A DNA stretch of 64,000 bases from Pseudomonas sp. URMO17WK12:I2 (GTDB lineage: Bacteria > Pseudomonadota > Gammaproteobacteria > Pseudomonadales > Pseudomonadaceae): NCBI RefSeq assembly GCF_003253735.1, contig NZ_QKYW01000009.1, forward strand, positions 62,001 to 126,000, written 5' to 3'. Every line of letters begins with the position of its first letter. Position 1 is the stretch's first letter. Both the position numbers and the translations under genes were made by a program. The notes below the pieces were generated by a model, which was not told the origin of the DNA, searched no databases, and was given only the letters and a program-made list of their open reading frames with translations. Below, piece after piece: positions 1 to 9,262 of this stretch.

Positions 1-38
1 CGCTCACCCTTGCCGGCGGCAAGAATCATCGCCTTCAT
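1..38 (-). CDS. murU: N-acetylmuramate-1-phosphate uridylyltransferase MurU (5' end only)
   Basis: Only the first 12 complete codons lie in the window; the gene runs off the left edge. The reverse strand reads MKAMILAAGKGE, the N-terminal nucleotide-binding signature of sugar-phosphate nucleotidyltransferases (L/M-I-L-A-A-G-x-G). Its ATG overlaps the amgK stop by four bases (ATGA), so the two are translationally coupled. In Pseudomonas, MurU makes UDP-MurNAc from MurNAc-1-phosphate in the recycling bypass that confers fosfomycin tolerance. The identity rests on this short motif plus the amgK neighbour. Confidence 0.8.
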   Translation of the reverse strand, partial: MKAMILAAGKGE

Positions 39-1060
39 CGAACAGCCTCCGCGGCGTGCTTGAGCTGCGCGATCAGCTCGCCAAGCTCGGCCAACTCCGG
101 GCGCCGCTCGAGCACTGCATCTATATAAGCGAAGAAGCGTGGCACATCGGCCAGGTAACGCGGCTTGCCGTCGCGGTGGCAGATGCGCGCAAAGATGCCG
201 ATCACCTTGAGGTGACGCTGCACGCCCATTAGGTCGCTGGCGCGTAAAAAGTCCGCCAGCTCATCCTGCACGGGAATGCCGGCGGCACGGGCCTTGTGCC
301 AATAGCCTTCGAGCCAGCTCTGCACCCGTGCCTCAGGCCAACTGAGAAAGGCGTCCTTGAACAGGCTGGTGATGTCGTAGGTAACCGGGCCGTAGACGGC
401 ATCCTGGAAATCCAGCACGCCAGGATTGGGCTCGCTGATCATCAGGTTGCGCGGCATGTAGTCGCGGTGCACCAGCACCTTGGGCTGGGCCAGGGCGCTG
501 TCGATCAGCAGCGTGCAGATACGCTGCCAGGCAGCCTGCTGCTCGGGGTCGAGGGTGAGTCCCAACTCGCGGGCGACATACCAATCCGGAAACAATTGCA
601 GCTCGCGACGCAGCAACGCGTCATCGTAGTGCGGCAATGGGCTGTCCATCGGCAACTGCTGATAAGCCAGCAAGGCGTCGATGGCTGGGTCGAACAGGTT
701 GTCGGCATTGTCGCCGTTGATCACGTCCAGGTAGGTCTGACGGCCCAGATCACTAAGCAGCAGGAAGCCCTCCTCGAGATTCGCAGCATGGATATGCGGC
801 ACGTTCAGGTTGGCCCGTGCCAACAGATTCGCTACCTCGACGAAGGGCTGGCAATTCTCTTGCGGTGGCGGCGCATCCATCAGGATCAGGCTGCGCCCGG
901 CGGCCTCCCAGCGGAAATAACGGCGAAAACTGGCATCGCTGCTGGCCGGCTGCAGCACGGCATCCGGCACCGCCCCCCAGCCTTTGGTAGCGAAAAGGGC
1001 CTGCAGTTGCGGCGCGAGCCATTGCTGAAGGCGTTGCAGACGTACATCGTGATTAGGCAT
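35..1060 (-). CDS. amgK: N-acetylmuramate/N-acetylglucosamine anomeric kinase AmgK
   Basis: A 341-residue protein of the aminoglycoside phosphotransferase fold. The catalytic Brenner-type motif HRDYMPRN and the metal-binding LDFQDAVYGP are both visible in the C-terminal half. AmgK phosphorylates the anomeric hydroxyl of recycled MurNAc or GlcNAc in the cytoplasm and feeds MurU, which overlaps it immediately downstream. It diverges from lptD, with 124 bases between the two start codons. The alternative, a generic APH-family kinase, is unlikely because the murU partner is present and the order murU-amgK-lptD is the standard Pseudomonas arrangement. Confidence 0.92.
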   Translation of the reverse strand: MPNHDVRLQRLQQWLAPQLQALFATKGWGAVPDAVLQPASSDASFRRYFRWEAAGRSLILMDAPPPQENCQPFVEVANLLARANLNVPHIHAANLEEGFLLLSDLGRQTYLDVINGDNADNLFDPAIDALLAYQQLPMDSPLPHYDDALLRRELQLFPDWYVARELGLTLDPEQQAAWQRICTLLIDSALAQPKVLVHRDYMPRNLMISEPNPGVLDFQDAVYGPVTYDITSLFKDAFLSWPEARVQSWLEGYWHKARAAGIPVQDELADFLRASDLMGVQRHLKVIGIFARICHRDGKPRYLADVPRFFAYIDAVLERRPELAELGELIAQLKHAAEAVR

Positions 1061-1184
1061 TACAAGGGTCTCCGACGGCGCTAGCCGTTGCGCGGGTCAT
1101 GCTTTATTATCCAGCATCTTTTTCAGCCCATCGAGAGGCGTGCGGCCCCTGGGCCAAAAGCGCACAGGAAGCCCGGAAAACAAG

Positions 1185-3950
1185 ATGGCAGTAAAATACC
1201 CCGCTTTTCGCAAGAAATTCCCGCTTCTGGTAACGGGTGGCCTGTTGGCCCTGCAGCCCTTCGCCAGCCCATTCGCCACCGCTGCCGAACAATTCGATTG
1301 CCAGGCATCGCCAACCGGCGGTTGGGCCTGTGCGCCGAAATCCAGCAACGCCAACGTGCCGAGCCGGCCGACCCATACTGCCAACTCGGTCAGTGCGGGC
1401 ACGGGTGCGACTGCTGCCGCCAAGCCTGATACCAAGGCTGCGCCGACGCAAGTGACCGAAGCCGGTGGCCGTGCCCTGGCATCGCGCAGCGCCGACTACA
1501 GCCACCTGGACTGGGTGCCTCGCGAGAAGCTGACCAGCGCACAGCTAGCGGAAATGGGCCCGGCTTGCTCCGGCGCCTACATCGAGCCTAGCCGCCCTGG
1601 CATGAATGACACCACGCCGATGAGCGAAGCACCGATGTTCGTATCGGCCAAGGCTTCGCGCTATCAGCAGGAAGAGCAGGTCGCGACCCTCGCCGGTGAC
1701 GTGGTCGTGCGCCAGGCCGGCATGCAGGTCGAAGCCGACGAGGCCAACCTGCACCAGGCCGAAAACCGTGGCGAGCTGGTCGGCAACGTCCGCCTGCGCG
1801 ACAAGGGCGCCCTGGTGGTCGGTGATCGTGGCGAACTGCAACTCGACAACGGCGAAGCGCGCATCGATAACGCCGAGTACGTCATGCATGCCGCCCATGT
1901 GCGCGGCAGCGCGGCTTACGCCAAGCGTGAAGAGACTGCGATCATCCGCCTCAAGGATGGCACCTATACCAGCTGCGAACCGGGCAGCAACGCCTGGCAC
2001 CTGACCGGTAACAACATCACCCTGAACCCGGCCACCGGCTTCGGCACCGCGACCAACGTCACGCTGCGGGTCAAGGATTTCCCGGTGTTCTACACGCCGT
2101 ACATCTATTTCCCGATCGACGACCGTCGCCAGTCCGGCTTCCTGCCGCCGAGCTTCGGCAGTTCGGGCAGCAACGGCCTGACCCTGCAGACCCCGTACTA
2201 CTTCAACCTGGCGCCGAACTTCGACGCCACCCTGTACCCGACCTATATGGCCAAGCGTGGCCTGCTGCTCGAAGGCGAGTACCGCTACCTGACCCGCAAC
2301 AGCGAGGGCCAGGTCGGCGCCGCCTACCTGGACGACCAGGAAGACGAACGCAAGCTGCAGTCGGGCTATAAGGACCAGCGCTGGATGTACAGCTGGCAGC
2401 ACAAGCAGGGTCTCAATGACCGCCTGCTGGCCGAGGTCGACTACACCGATATCAGCGACCCCTACTACTTCCAGGATTTGAAGACCGATCTGGGCATTGG
2501 AACCTCCAGTTACGTCGACCAACGCGGCACGTTGACCTGGCGCGGCGACAGCTATACGGCGCGGCTCAATGCCCACGCCTATGAGCTGGCCACCATTACC
2601 GACGTGACGCCTTACGATCGCCTGCCGCAGATCACCCTGGACGGCAAGCTGCCGTTCGAGCCGGGCGGTCTGAATTTCACATACGGCACCGAGCTGGTGC
2701 GTTTCGACCGCGACTTGCGCGATGGTTTCTATTTCGACAAGAACGGCAACCCCGAAGGGCGCTGGAACGACTTCAACATACAGGGTCTGGCACGTGCCAA
2801 CGGTACTCGTATGCATGTGGAGCCAGGCGTCAGTCTGCCGTTGGACTGGAGCTGGGGCTTCGTGAAGCCGCAGATCAAGTACCTGCAAACCAATTACGAT
2901 CTGGATATCGATCAGCGCGGCAAGCAAACGTTGCTTGCCGACGAGCAATACAGCAGCAGCCAGAACCGTGGCGTCGGTATGTTCAGCGTCGATAGCGGCC
3001 TGTATTTCGATCGCCAGACGTCGCTGTTCGGTCGCGAAGCCCGTCAGACCCTCGAACCGCGCCTGTTCTACCTCTATGTACCGGAGGAAGACCAGACCGA
3101 TATCCCGGTGTTCGACTCTAGCGAAAGCACCTTCAACTATTCCTCGTTGTGGCGTGAGAATCGTTTCTCGGGCAAAGATCGTATCGGTGACGAAAACAAG
3201 ATTTCCCTCGGCGTGACCAGCCGCTGGATCGAGCCGAATGGCTTCGAACGTCAGCGCTTCAGCATCGGCCAGGCCTTCTATTTCGAAGACCGCAAGGTGC
3301 AGATGCCTGGTATCGACTACCGCACCCGCGATGAGGCGCAGTCGTCGGTATCGCCTTACGCCCTGGAATACATGTATCGCTACAACCAGGACTGGCGCTT
3401 CACCTCGGACTTCAACTGGGACCCGGATACACACCGCACCCGTTCCGGCAGCGCCATGTTCCACTACCAGCCTGCTGACAACCCGCGCAAAATCGTCAAT
3501 GCCGGCTATCGCTATCGCAATGACACTCTCAATTACGATGAGAGCACCGGCCGCTATGGCTTTGGTTCCGACTACGGCACGCCAGGCACAGACACATACA
3601 TCAAGGACTACTACAAGATCAGCCAGCATGACTTCTCGGTCATCTGGCCAATCGGCCCGCAGTGGAGCCTGATCTCGCGCTGGCAGTACGACTATGGCCG
3701 TAACCGCACCCTGGAAGCCTTTGGTGGTTTCGAATACGACAGTTGCTGCTGGAAGCTGCGCGTCATCAACCGCTACTGGATCGACTACGACGAGGTCAGC
3801 CTCAATCCCTCGCGCAACGACCAAGCCGACAGCGGTATCTTCCTGCAGATCGTCCTCAAAGGCCTGGGTGGCGTGACTGGCAACAACGTTGAGACATTCC
3901 TCGACCAAGGCATTCAAGGTTACCGTGAACGTGAAGAGCAAGCTCGCTGA
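1185..3950 (+). CDS. lptD: LPS-assembly outer-membrane protein LptD
   Basis: A 921-residue beta-barrel protein that, with LptE, inserts lipopolysaccharide into the outer leaflet. I chose the ATG at 1185 because it gives a basic start (MAVKYPAFRKKF) and a hydrophobic signal peptide; the frame is open upstream to 1140. An OstA-like beta-jellyroll domain (roughly residues 150-260) precedes a long barrel rich in alternating aromatic residues. Cysteines near the N-terminus (FDCQ, WACAPK) and the C-terminal pair SCCWKLR fit the disulfides LptD needs for function. The surA start codon lies inside its 3' end, so the envelope biogenesis genes are physically coupled. Confidence 0.96.
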   Translation: MAVKYPAFRKKFPLLVTGGLLALQPFASPFATAAEQFDCQASPTGGWACAPKSSNANVPSRPTHTANSVSAGTGATAAAKPDTKAAPTQVTEAGGRALASRSADYSHLDWVPREKLTSAQLAEMGPACSGAYIEPSRPGMNDTTPMSEAPMFVSAKASRYQQEEQVATLAGDVVVRQAGMQVEADEANLHQAENRGELVGNVRLRDKGALVVGDRGELQLDNGEARIDNAEYVMHAAHVRGSAAYAKREETAIIRLKDGTYTSCEPGSNAWHLTGNNITLNPATGFGTATNVTLRVKDFPVFYTPYIYFPIDDRRQSGFLPPSFGSSGSNGLTLQTPYYFNLAPNFDATLYPTYMAKRGLLLEGEYRYLTRNSEGQVGAAYLDDQEDERKLQSGYKDQRWMYSWQHKQGLNDRLLAEVDYTDISDPYYFQDLKTDLGIGTSSYVDQRGTLTWRGDSYTARLNAHAYELATITDVTPYDRLPQITLDGKLPFEPGGLNFTYGTELVRFDRDLRDGFYFDKNGNPEGRWNDFNIQGLARANGTRMHVEPGVSLPLDWSWGFVKPQIKYLQTNYDLDIDQRGKQTLLADEQYSSSQNRGVGMFSVDSGLYFDRQTSLFGREARQTLEPRLFYLYVPEEDQTDIPVFDSSESTFNYSSLWRENRFSGKDRIGDENKISLGVTSRWIEPNGFERQRFSIGQAFYFEDRKVQMPGIDYRTRDEAQSSVSPYALEYMYRYNQDWRFTSDFNWDPDTHRTRSGSAMFHYQPADNPRKIVNAGYRYRNDTLNYDESTGRYGFGSDYGTPGTDTYIKDYYKISQHDFSVIWPIGPQWSLISRWQYDYGRNRTLEAFGGFEYDSCCWKLRVINRYWIDYDEVSLNPSRNDQADSGIFLQIVLKGLGGVTGNNVETFLDQGIQGYREREEQAR

Positions 3951-5226
3951 GTGCGTGCGCCCGCTGCTGCTGGGCGCACTGTTTCTGGGTACTGCGGCGC
4001 ACGCCGATGTACAGCCTCTCAACCGCGTGGTGGCGATCGTCGATAACGACGTCATCATGCAAACCCAGCTCGACGCCCGGGTGCGCGAGGTGCAACAGAC
4101 CATCGCCAAACGTGGCGCCGAAGTGCCACCAGCCAACGTGCTGACCCAGCAGGTGCTCGATCGCCTGATTCTGGAGAACATCCAGCTGCAGATGGGCGAG
4201 CGCTCCGGCATTCGCATCAGCGACGAAGAACTCAACCAGGCCATGGCCACCATTGCCCAGCGCAACGGCATGAGCATCGAACAGTTCCGCGATGCTTTGG
4301 CGAAGGACGGTCTGTCGTTCAATGACGCTCGCGACCAGGTATCCCGCGAGATGGTCATCAGCCGCGTGCGCCAGCGCCGTGTGGCCGAGCGCATCCAGGT
4401 CACCGAGCAGGAAGTGAAGAACTTCCTCGCCTCCGACCTGGGCAAGATGCAGTTATCCGAAGAGTTCCGGCTGGCCAACATCGTCATCCCGGTGCAGGAA
4501 GATGCCTCTTCCGATGCCCTGCAAGCTGCCGAGCGCCGCGCCCAGGACATTTACCAGCAAGCTCGCCAGGGTGCCGATTTCGGCCAACTGGCGATCGCCA
4601 ACTCGGCCAGTGAAACCGCGCTGGACGGCGGTGACATGGGCTGGCGAAAAGCGGCGCAGCTGCCGCCACCATTCGACAGCATGATCAGCGCCATGAGCGT
4701 TGGCGACGTGACCGAGCCGATCCGCACCCCGGGTGGTTTCATCCTCCTCAAAGTGCTGGAGAAGCGTGGCGGTGAGGCGCCGGCCGTGCGCGAGGAAGTC
4801 AACGTACGCCACATCCTGATCAAGCCGAGCGAAATCCGCACCGACGCGGAAGCCAAGGTGCTCGCCGAACGCCTGTATCAGCGCATCGAGTCCGGAGAAG
4901 ACTTCGCCGAACTGGCGAAGAACTTCTCCGAAGACCCGGGCTCGGCCCTCAACGGCGGCAGCCTCAACTGGATCGACCCGAACGCCCTGGTGCCGGAGTT
5001 CCGCGAGGTGATGAACAACACCGCCAGCGGCGAAGTGTCCAAGCCGTTCAAGAGCCAGTTCGGCTGGCACGTGCTGGAGGTCATGGGCCGCCGCGCCACC
5101 GACAGCAGCGAGCAGATGCGTGAGCAACAGGCGCTCAACCTGCTGCGTAACCGCAAGTATGAAGAAGAGCTGCAAACCTGGCTGCGTCAGATCCGCGACG
5201 AGGCCTATGTGGAAATCAAGCTGTAA
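3925..5226 (+). CDS. surA: Periplasmic chaperone and peptidyl-prolyl isomerase SurA
   Basis: About 433 residues: a signal peptide ending near AHA-DV, an N-terminal chaperone domain with the conserved RVVAIVDNDVI, and two parvulin domains (roughly residues 175-275 and 285-385, each with the R-H-I-L and GG-x-L-x-W signatures), then a C-terminal helix. SurA escorts outer-membrane proteins, LptD included, across the periplasm. The start is a GTG. I prefer 3925 because AAGG lies five bases upstream, but GTG at 3931 matches the length of relatives better. The gene overlaps the last 26 bases of lptD in another frame. Confidence 0.95.
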   Translation: MNVKSKLAECVRPLLLGALFLGTAAHADVQPLNRVVAIVDNDVIMQTQLDARVREVQQTIAKRGAEVPPANVLTQQVLDRLILENIQLQMGERSGIRISDEELNQAMATIAQRNGMSIEQFRDALAKDGLSFNDARDQVSREMVISRVRQRRVAERIQVTEQEVKNFLASDLGKMQLSEEFRLANIVIPVQEDASSDALQAAERRAQDIYQQARQGADFGQLAIANSASETALDGGDMGWRKAAQLPPPFDSMISAMSVGDVTEPIRTPGGFILLKVLEKRGGEAPAVREEVNVRHILIKPSEIRTDAEAKVLAERLYQRIESGEDFAELAKNFSEDPGSALNGGSLNWIDPNALVPEFREVMNNTASGEVSKPFKSQFGWHVLEVMGRRATDSSEQMREQQALNLLRNRKYEEELQTWLRQIRDEAYVEIKL

Positions 5227-5248
5227 CCCAGCCTGAACGCCATCAGAG

Positions 5249-5274
5249 AGCCCGGCCCAGCGCCGGGCTTTTTC
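5249..5274 (+). terminator. Rho-independent terminator after surA
   Basis: A stem of GCCCGGC with GCCGGGC around a five-base loop is followed directly by TTTTT. It lies 22 bases after the surA stop and separates lptD-surA from pdxA. Confidence 0.85.
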
Positions 5275-5321
5275 ATAGGTGCATGGGCTAAAATCACCAG
5301 GCCCGCCCACGAGACCGGATC

Positions 5322-6320
5322 ATGCCCGATAGCCTGCGCTTTGCCCTCACCCCCGGAGAACCTGCCGGCATCGGCCCGGATCTGTGCCTGTTGCTTGCCC
5401 GGCAGCAGCAGGCCCATGCATTGATCTGCATTGCCAGCCGCGCCTTGCTGCAGGCGCGTGCGGCACAACTGGGGCTGGAGATCAGCCTGCTCGACACAAG
5501 CCCCGGCGCCTGGCCCCGGCAACCCGCGCCCGCTGGCAGCCTGTACGTCTGGGATACCCCCCTCGGCGAGCCGGTGATCAGCGGCCAGCTGAGCAAGGCC
5601 AATGCCGCCTACGTCCTGCAAACCCTGACCCGTGCGGCCCAGGGCTGCCTGGACGGCAGCTTCGCCGGGCTCATCACCGCCCCGGTGCACAAGGGCATCA
5701 TCAACGAAGCGGGCATGGTGTTCTCCGGCCATACCGAATTTCTCGCCGACCTGACCGCCACTCCCCAGGTGGTGATGATGCTGGCAACCCAGGGGCTCAG
5801 GGTCGCCCTGGTCACCACCCACCTGCCGCTCAAGGACGTGGCCAGCGCCATCACCGCCGAGCGCCTGCAGCGGGTGACGCGCATCCTGCACGCCGACCTT
5901 CGCGACAAGTTCGGCATTGCCAAGCCGCGTATCCTGGTCTGCGGCCTCAACCCCCACGCTGGCGAAGGCGGCCACCTTGGGCGCGAAGAGATCGAAGTCA
6001 TCGAGCCTGCGCTGCAGCAACTGCGCGCCGAAGGCATGCAGCTGATCGGCCCGCTGCCTGCCGACACGCTGTTCACTCCCAAGCACCTGGAGCACTGCGA
6101 CGCGGTGCTCGCCATGTATCACGATCAGGGCCTGCCGGTACTCAAGTACAAGGGCTTTGGCGCGGCGGTGAACGTCACCCTGGGCCTGCCGATCATCCGC
6201 ACCTCGGTCGACCACGGCACCGCGCTGGATCTTGCCGGTACCGGGCGCATCGACTGCGGCAGCCTGCAGGTTGCCCTGGAAACTGCTTACGAGATGGCGC
6301 AGAGTCGCCTTGCCCTATGA
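5322..6320 (+). CDS. pdxA: 4-hydroxythreonine-4-phosphate dehydrogenase PdxA
   Basis: A 332-residue enzyme of pyridoxal 5'-phosphate synthesis that oxidises 4-phosphohydroxy-L-threonine with NAD(P). The start MPDSLRFALTPGEPAGIGPD is the family N-terminus. GHTEFLADLT, MYHDQGLPVLKY and VDHGTALDLAGTGRID carry the metal and substrate ligands, including the histidines of GHTEF and MYHDQ. Length and order (surA-pdxA-rsmA-apaG-apaH) match the gamma-proteobacterial cluster. It follows the surA terminator, so it probably has its own promoter between 5275 and 5321. Confidence 0.96.
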   Translation: MPDSLRFALTPGEPAGIGPDLCLLLARQQQAHALICIASRALLQARAAQLGLEISLLDTSPGAWPRQPAPAGSLYVWDTPLGEPVISGQLSKANAAYVLQTLTRAAQGCLDGSFAGLITAPVHKGIINEAGMVFSGHTEFLADLTATPQVVMMLATQGLRVALVTTHLPLKDVASAITAERLQRVTRILHADLRDKFGIAKPRILVCGLNPHAGEGGHLGREEIEVIEPALQQLRAEGMQLIGPLPADTLFTPKHLEHCDAVLAMYHDQGLPVLKYKGFGAAVNVTLGLPIIRTSVDHGTALDLAGTGRIDCGSLQVALETAYEMAQSRLAL

Positions 6321-6446
6321 GCCAGCTGTCACCAGCGGCGAGCAACGCCGCTCGACAGACGTTCCCTGCTAAACTGCGCGTTTTCGCCTGACCGCTTTAT
6401 GCGCTTGCTTGATGCTTGCAGCTTGAAGCCTGGAGCTGCTTTTCAG

Positions 6447-7259
6447 ATGTCCGAGCCTTACCAACACCGCGCGCGCAAGCGCTTCGGCCAGAACTTCCTC
6501 CATGACGCCGGGGTGATTCATCGCATCCTGCGCGCCATCCACGCCCGCGACAGCGAGCACCTGCTGGAAATCGGCCCGGGCCAGGGCGCACTCACCGAGG
6601 GGCTGCTGGGCAGCGGCGCGCAGCTCGATGTGATCGAACTCGATCTGGACCTGATCCCGATCCTGAAGGCCAAATTCGCGGACGAGCCACGCTTTCGCCT
6701 GAATCAGGGCGATGCCTTGAAGTTCGACTTCAATAGCCTGCAAGCAGCGCCCAACAGCCTGCGCGTGGTCGGCAACCTGCCTTACAACATCTCGACGCCG
6801 CTGATTTTCCACCTGCTGAACAACGCCCACCTGATTCGCGACATGCACTTCATGCTGCAGAAGGAAGTGGTCGAGCGCATGGCTGCAGGCCCTGGCGGCG
6901 GCGACTGGGGGAGGCTGTCGATCATGGTGCAGTACCACTGCCAGGTAGAGCACCTGTTCAACGTCGGCCCGGGCGCGTTCAACCCACCGCCCAAGGTCGA
7001 TTCGGCCATCGTGCGCCTGGTGCCCCATCAGGTGCTGCCGCACCCGGCCAAGGATCACCGCCTGCTCGAACGGGTGGTGCGCGAAGCCTTCAACCAGCGC
7101 CGCAAGACGCTGCGCAATACCCTCAAGGCGCTGCTGCCGGCCAGCGAGATCGAGGCGGCCGGCGTCGATGGCAGCCTGCGCCCGGAGCAGCTGGACCTGG
7201 CCGCTTTCGTGCGCCTGGCCGACCAGCTCGCGCTGCAACCAGAACCTACGTCCACCTGA
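6447..7259 (+). CDS. rsmA: 16S rRNA (A1518/A1519-N6) dimethyltransferase RsmA (KsgA)
   Basis: A 270-residue S-adenosylmethionine-dependent enzyme that dimethylates two adjacent adenines in the 3' hairpin of 16S rRNA; loss gives kasugamycin resistance. The frame is open from 6399, but ATG 6447 gives the family start MSEPYQHRARKRFGQNFLHD. Motif I (EIGPGQGALTE) and the catalytic NLPYNIST are intact, and the C-terminal domain has NQRRKTLRN. This rsmA must not be confused with the Pseudomonas CsrA homologue of the same name. apaG follows 14 bases later. Confidence 0.96.
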   Translation: MSEPYQHRARKRFGQNFLHDAGVIHRILRAIHARDSEHLLEIGPGQGALTEGLLGSGAQLDVIELDLDLIPILKAKFADEPRFRLNQGDALKFDFNSLQAAPNSLRVVGNLPYNISTPLIFHLLNNAHLIRDMHFMLQKEVVERMAAGPGGGDWGRLSIMVQYHCQVEHLFNVGPGAFNPPPKVDSAIVRLVPHQVLPHPAKDHRLLERVVREAFNQRRKTLRNTLKALLPASEIEAAGVDGSLRPEQLDLAAFVRLADQLALQPEPTST

Positions 7260-7273
7260 CTTATCGAGTGCCC

Positions 7274-7654
7274 ATGTCCGACCCTCGCTACCAGATCGAC
7301 GTCACCATCGTCACCCGCTACCTGCCGGAGCAGTCGCAACCCGAGCACAGCCGGTTTGCCTTTGCCTATGACGTGACCATCCACAACAGCGGCGAGCTGC
7401 CAGCCCAGCTGCTATCACGCCACTGGGTGATCACCGATGGCAATGGCCAGGTTCAGGAAGTGCGTGGCGCGGGCGTGATCGGTGAACAGCCGCTGATCGC
7501 CCCCGGTGAAAGCCATCGCTACAGCAGCGGCACGCTAATGGCCACCCAGGTCGGCACCATGCAGGGCAGCTATCAGATGCTGGCTGACGATGGCCAGCGT
7601 TTCGATGCACCGATCGCGCCCTTCCGCCTCGCTGTCCCGGGTGCCCTGCACTGA
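7274..7654 (+). CDS. apaG: ApaG (ApaG-domain) protein
   Basis: A 126-residue protein of fibronectin III-like fold whose biochemical role is not settled; the family is linked to ApaH and to metal or stress phenotypes. ATG 7274 gives MSDPRYQIDVTIVTRY, matching the family start; the in-frame GTG at 7268 is the less likely choice. The motifs RHWVITDGNGQVQEVRG and GVIGEQPLIAPGE are typical. Its TGA overlaps the apaH ATG (TGATG), so translation of the two is coupled. Confidence 0.94.
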   Translation: MSDPRYQIDVTIVTRYLPEQSQPEHSRFAFAYDVTIHNSGELPAQLLSRHWVITDGNGQVQEVRGAGVIGEQPLIAPGESHRYSSGTLMATQVGTMQGSYQMLADDGQRFDAPIAPFRLAVPGALH

Positions 7655-8478
7655 TGGCGACCTATGCCGTCGGCGACCTGCAGGGTTGCCTGAAACCGCT
7701 GCAATGCCTGCTCGAACGCGTGGCCTTCGATCCTGCTCGCGACCGGCTGTGGCTGGTCGGTGACCTGGTCAATCGCGGTCCGGCGTCCCTGGAGACCCTG
7801 CGTTTTCTCTACGGCATGCGCGAGGCGCTGGTCTGCGTGCTGGGCAATCATGACCTGCACCTGCTCGCCGCTTCGCGCAATATCGAGCGACTCAAGCGCG
7901 GTGACACCCTGCGCGAGATCCTCGAGGCCCCGGACCGCGCCGAGCTGCTTGAGTGGCTGCGCCAGCAGAAGCTGCTGCATTACGACGAGCAGCGCGATAC
8001 CGTCCTGGTGCACGCCGGCATACCTCCGCAATGGCACATCGGCAAGGCACTGCGCCGCGCCGCCGAAGTCGAGCATGCGCTGCGTGACGACGCGCTCTAC
8101 CCGATGTTTCTCGACGGCATGTACGGCAACGAGCCGGCACGCTGGGACAAGGAGCTGCACGGTATCGCCCGGCTACGGGTGATCACCAACTATTTCACCC
8201 GCATGCGCTTCTGCAAGGCTGACGGCACCCTGGACCTGAAAAGCAAGGAAGGCCTGGACACCGCACCGCCCGGCTACCTCCCCTGGTTCAGCCACCCGCA
8301 GCGCAAGACCCGTACCCAGAAGATCATCTTCGGCCACTGGGCAGCCCTGGAAGGCCACTGCGACGAGCCCGGCGTGTTCGCCCTGGATTCGGGCTGCGTG
8401 TGGGGCGGCAGCATGACCCTGATGAATATCGACAGCGGCGAATACCATCACTGCGACTGTAGCGAGGAAACAGCATGA
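7654..8478 (+). CDS. apaH: Bis(5'-nucleosyl)-tetraphosphatase, symmetrical (ApaH)
   Basis: A 274-residue metallophosphoesterase that splits Ap4A into two ADP and, in other bacteria, decaps Np4-capped RNA. All phosphoesterase blocks are present: GDLQGCLKPL, GDLVNRGP, GNHDLHL, VHAGIPP and GHWA. The start overlaps the apaG stop by one base and the stop overlaps the glpE start by four, so apaG-apaH-glpE behave as one translational unit. Confidence 0.96.
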   Translation: MATYAVGDLQGCLKPLQCLLERVAFDPARDRLWLVGDLVNRGPASLETLRFLYGMREALVCVLGNHDLHLLAASRNIERLKRGDTLREILEAPDRAELLEWLRQQKLLHYDEQRDTVLVHAGIPPQWHIGKALRRAAEVEHALRDDALYPMFLDGMYGNEPARWDKELHGIARLRVITNYFTRMRFCKADGTLDLKSKEGLDTAPPGYLPWFSHPQRKTRTQKIIFGHWAALEGHCDEPGVFALDSGCVWGGSMTLMNIDSGEYHHCDCSEETA

Positions 8479-8804
8479 GCGAGTTCAAACGCATCCCCCC
8501 GGAGCAGGCCCAGGCACTGCGCGAGAAAGGCGCCGTGGTAGTCGACATCCGTGATCCGCAAAGCTTTGCGACAGGCCACATCAGTGGCTCCCAGCACCTG
8601 GACAACTACTCCCTGGCGGACTTCATCGCCAAAGCCGATCTGGATGGCCCGGTGATCGTTGCCTGCTACCACGGCAATTCCAGCCAGGGCGCCGCGGCCT
8701 ATCTGGTTGGCCAGGGCTTCTCCGACGTGTACAGCCTCGACGGCGGCTTCGAACTGTGGCGCGCCACCTACCCGCAGGACACCGAAACCAGCCAGGCGGA
8801 CTGA
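8475..8804 (+). CDS. glpE: Thiosulfate sulfurtransferase GlpE (rhodanese)
   Basis: A 109-residue single-domain rhodanese. The active-site loop CYHGNSSQGAA places the catalytic cysteine at residue 64, close to Cys65 of E. coli GlpE. The enzyme transfers sulfane sulfur from thiosulfate to cyanide or thioredoxin in the cytoplasm. It starts in an ATGA overlap with apaH. There are no glycerol 3-phosphate genes nearby, so the glp name reflects homology only. Confidence 0.93.
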   Translation: MSEFKRIPPEQAQALREKGAVVVDIRDPQSFATGHISGSQHLDNYSLADFIAKADLDGPVIVACYHGNSSQGAAAYLVGQGFSDVYSLDGGFELWRATYPQDTETSQAD

Positions 8805-9262
8805 AACCGGCTCGCCCCCTCGCCCCTGCCGCCGTATCCCTCGAGGATAATTTTTTTCGGCAGCCAAGCCCCGTCGATGCTGGGTTTGCCTGCCCCACTG
8901 GTGCTGCAATGGAGCCAGAGCTGGTAATTGCGCCTTGATCTTGCCGATTACCAACTATCCTTGTTCTAGGCCATCCCAATTCAGGTAGCCGGCCAACCGG
9001 CCGAACGGGCCATCGGTACTCACCTTCAGCAGCCAGCCATAACCACGCAACACAGGGTCAGGCGGGAGAAGGCAGCCGATACGCCATGCAGGGTAAGCAT
9101 GGCGGCTGTCCTTGAACCTGCCATGCCACGGATGGGCCGACCTTGAGGTTCTGACTGACTACGGGGTGTTTGGGGGATTCACCTCGGTAGCGCAAGCGCC
9201 GAGTCTGCATGCACCCGCTCGACCGATCCCGGCCGGCTCCAAGTATCGAGCGAGGTGAAGTC
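8805..9262. other. Gene-free spacer between glpE and prkA
   Basis: This 458-base spacer holds no convincing gene. It contains a weak terminator (8835-8857), an inverted repeat with eight-base arms CGCCATGC/GCATGGCG at 9082-9104, and a second GC-rich hairpin near 9183-9205. Since prkA homologues are under stationary-phase or nitrogen control elsewhere, a long regulated leader is plausible. I could not find a clear sigma-54 or sigma-S promoter. Confidence 0.5.
8835..8857 (+). terminator. Possible terminator after glpE
   Basis: A short stem (TATCC with GGATA) is followed by A and seven T residues, 30 bases after the glpE stop. The stem is only five pairs, so termination may be weak. Confidence 0.4.

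Noticed and set aside
1545..4550. A 1001-codon open frame on the minus strand, antisense to lptD and surA
   Set aside because: Long antisense frames are expected in high-GC coding DNA. Its composition is low in conserved motifs, and lptD and surA on the other strand are unmistakable.
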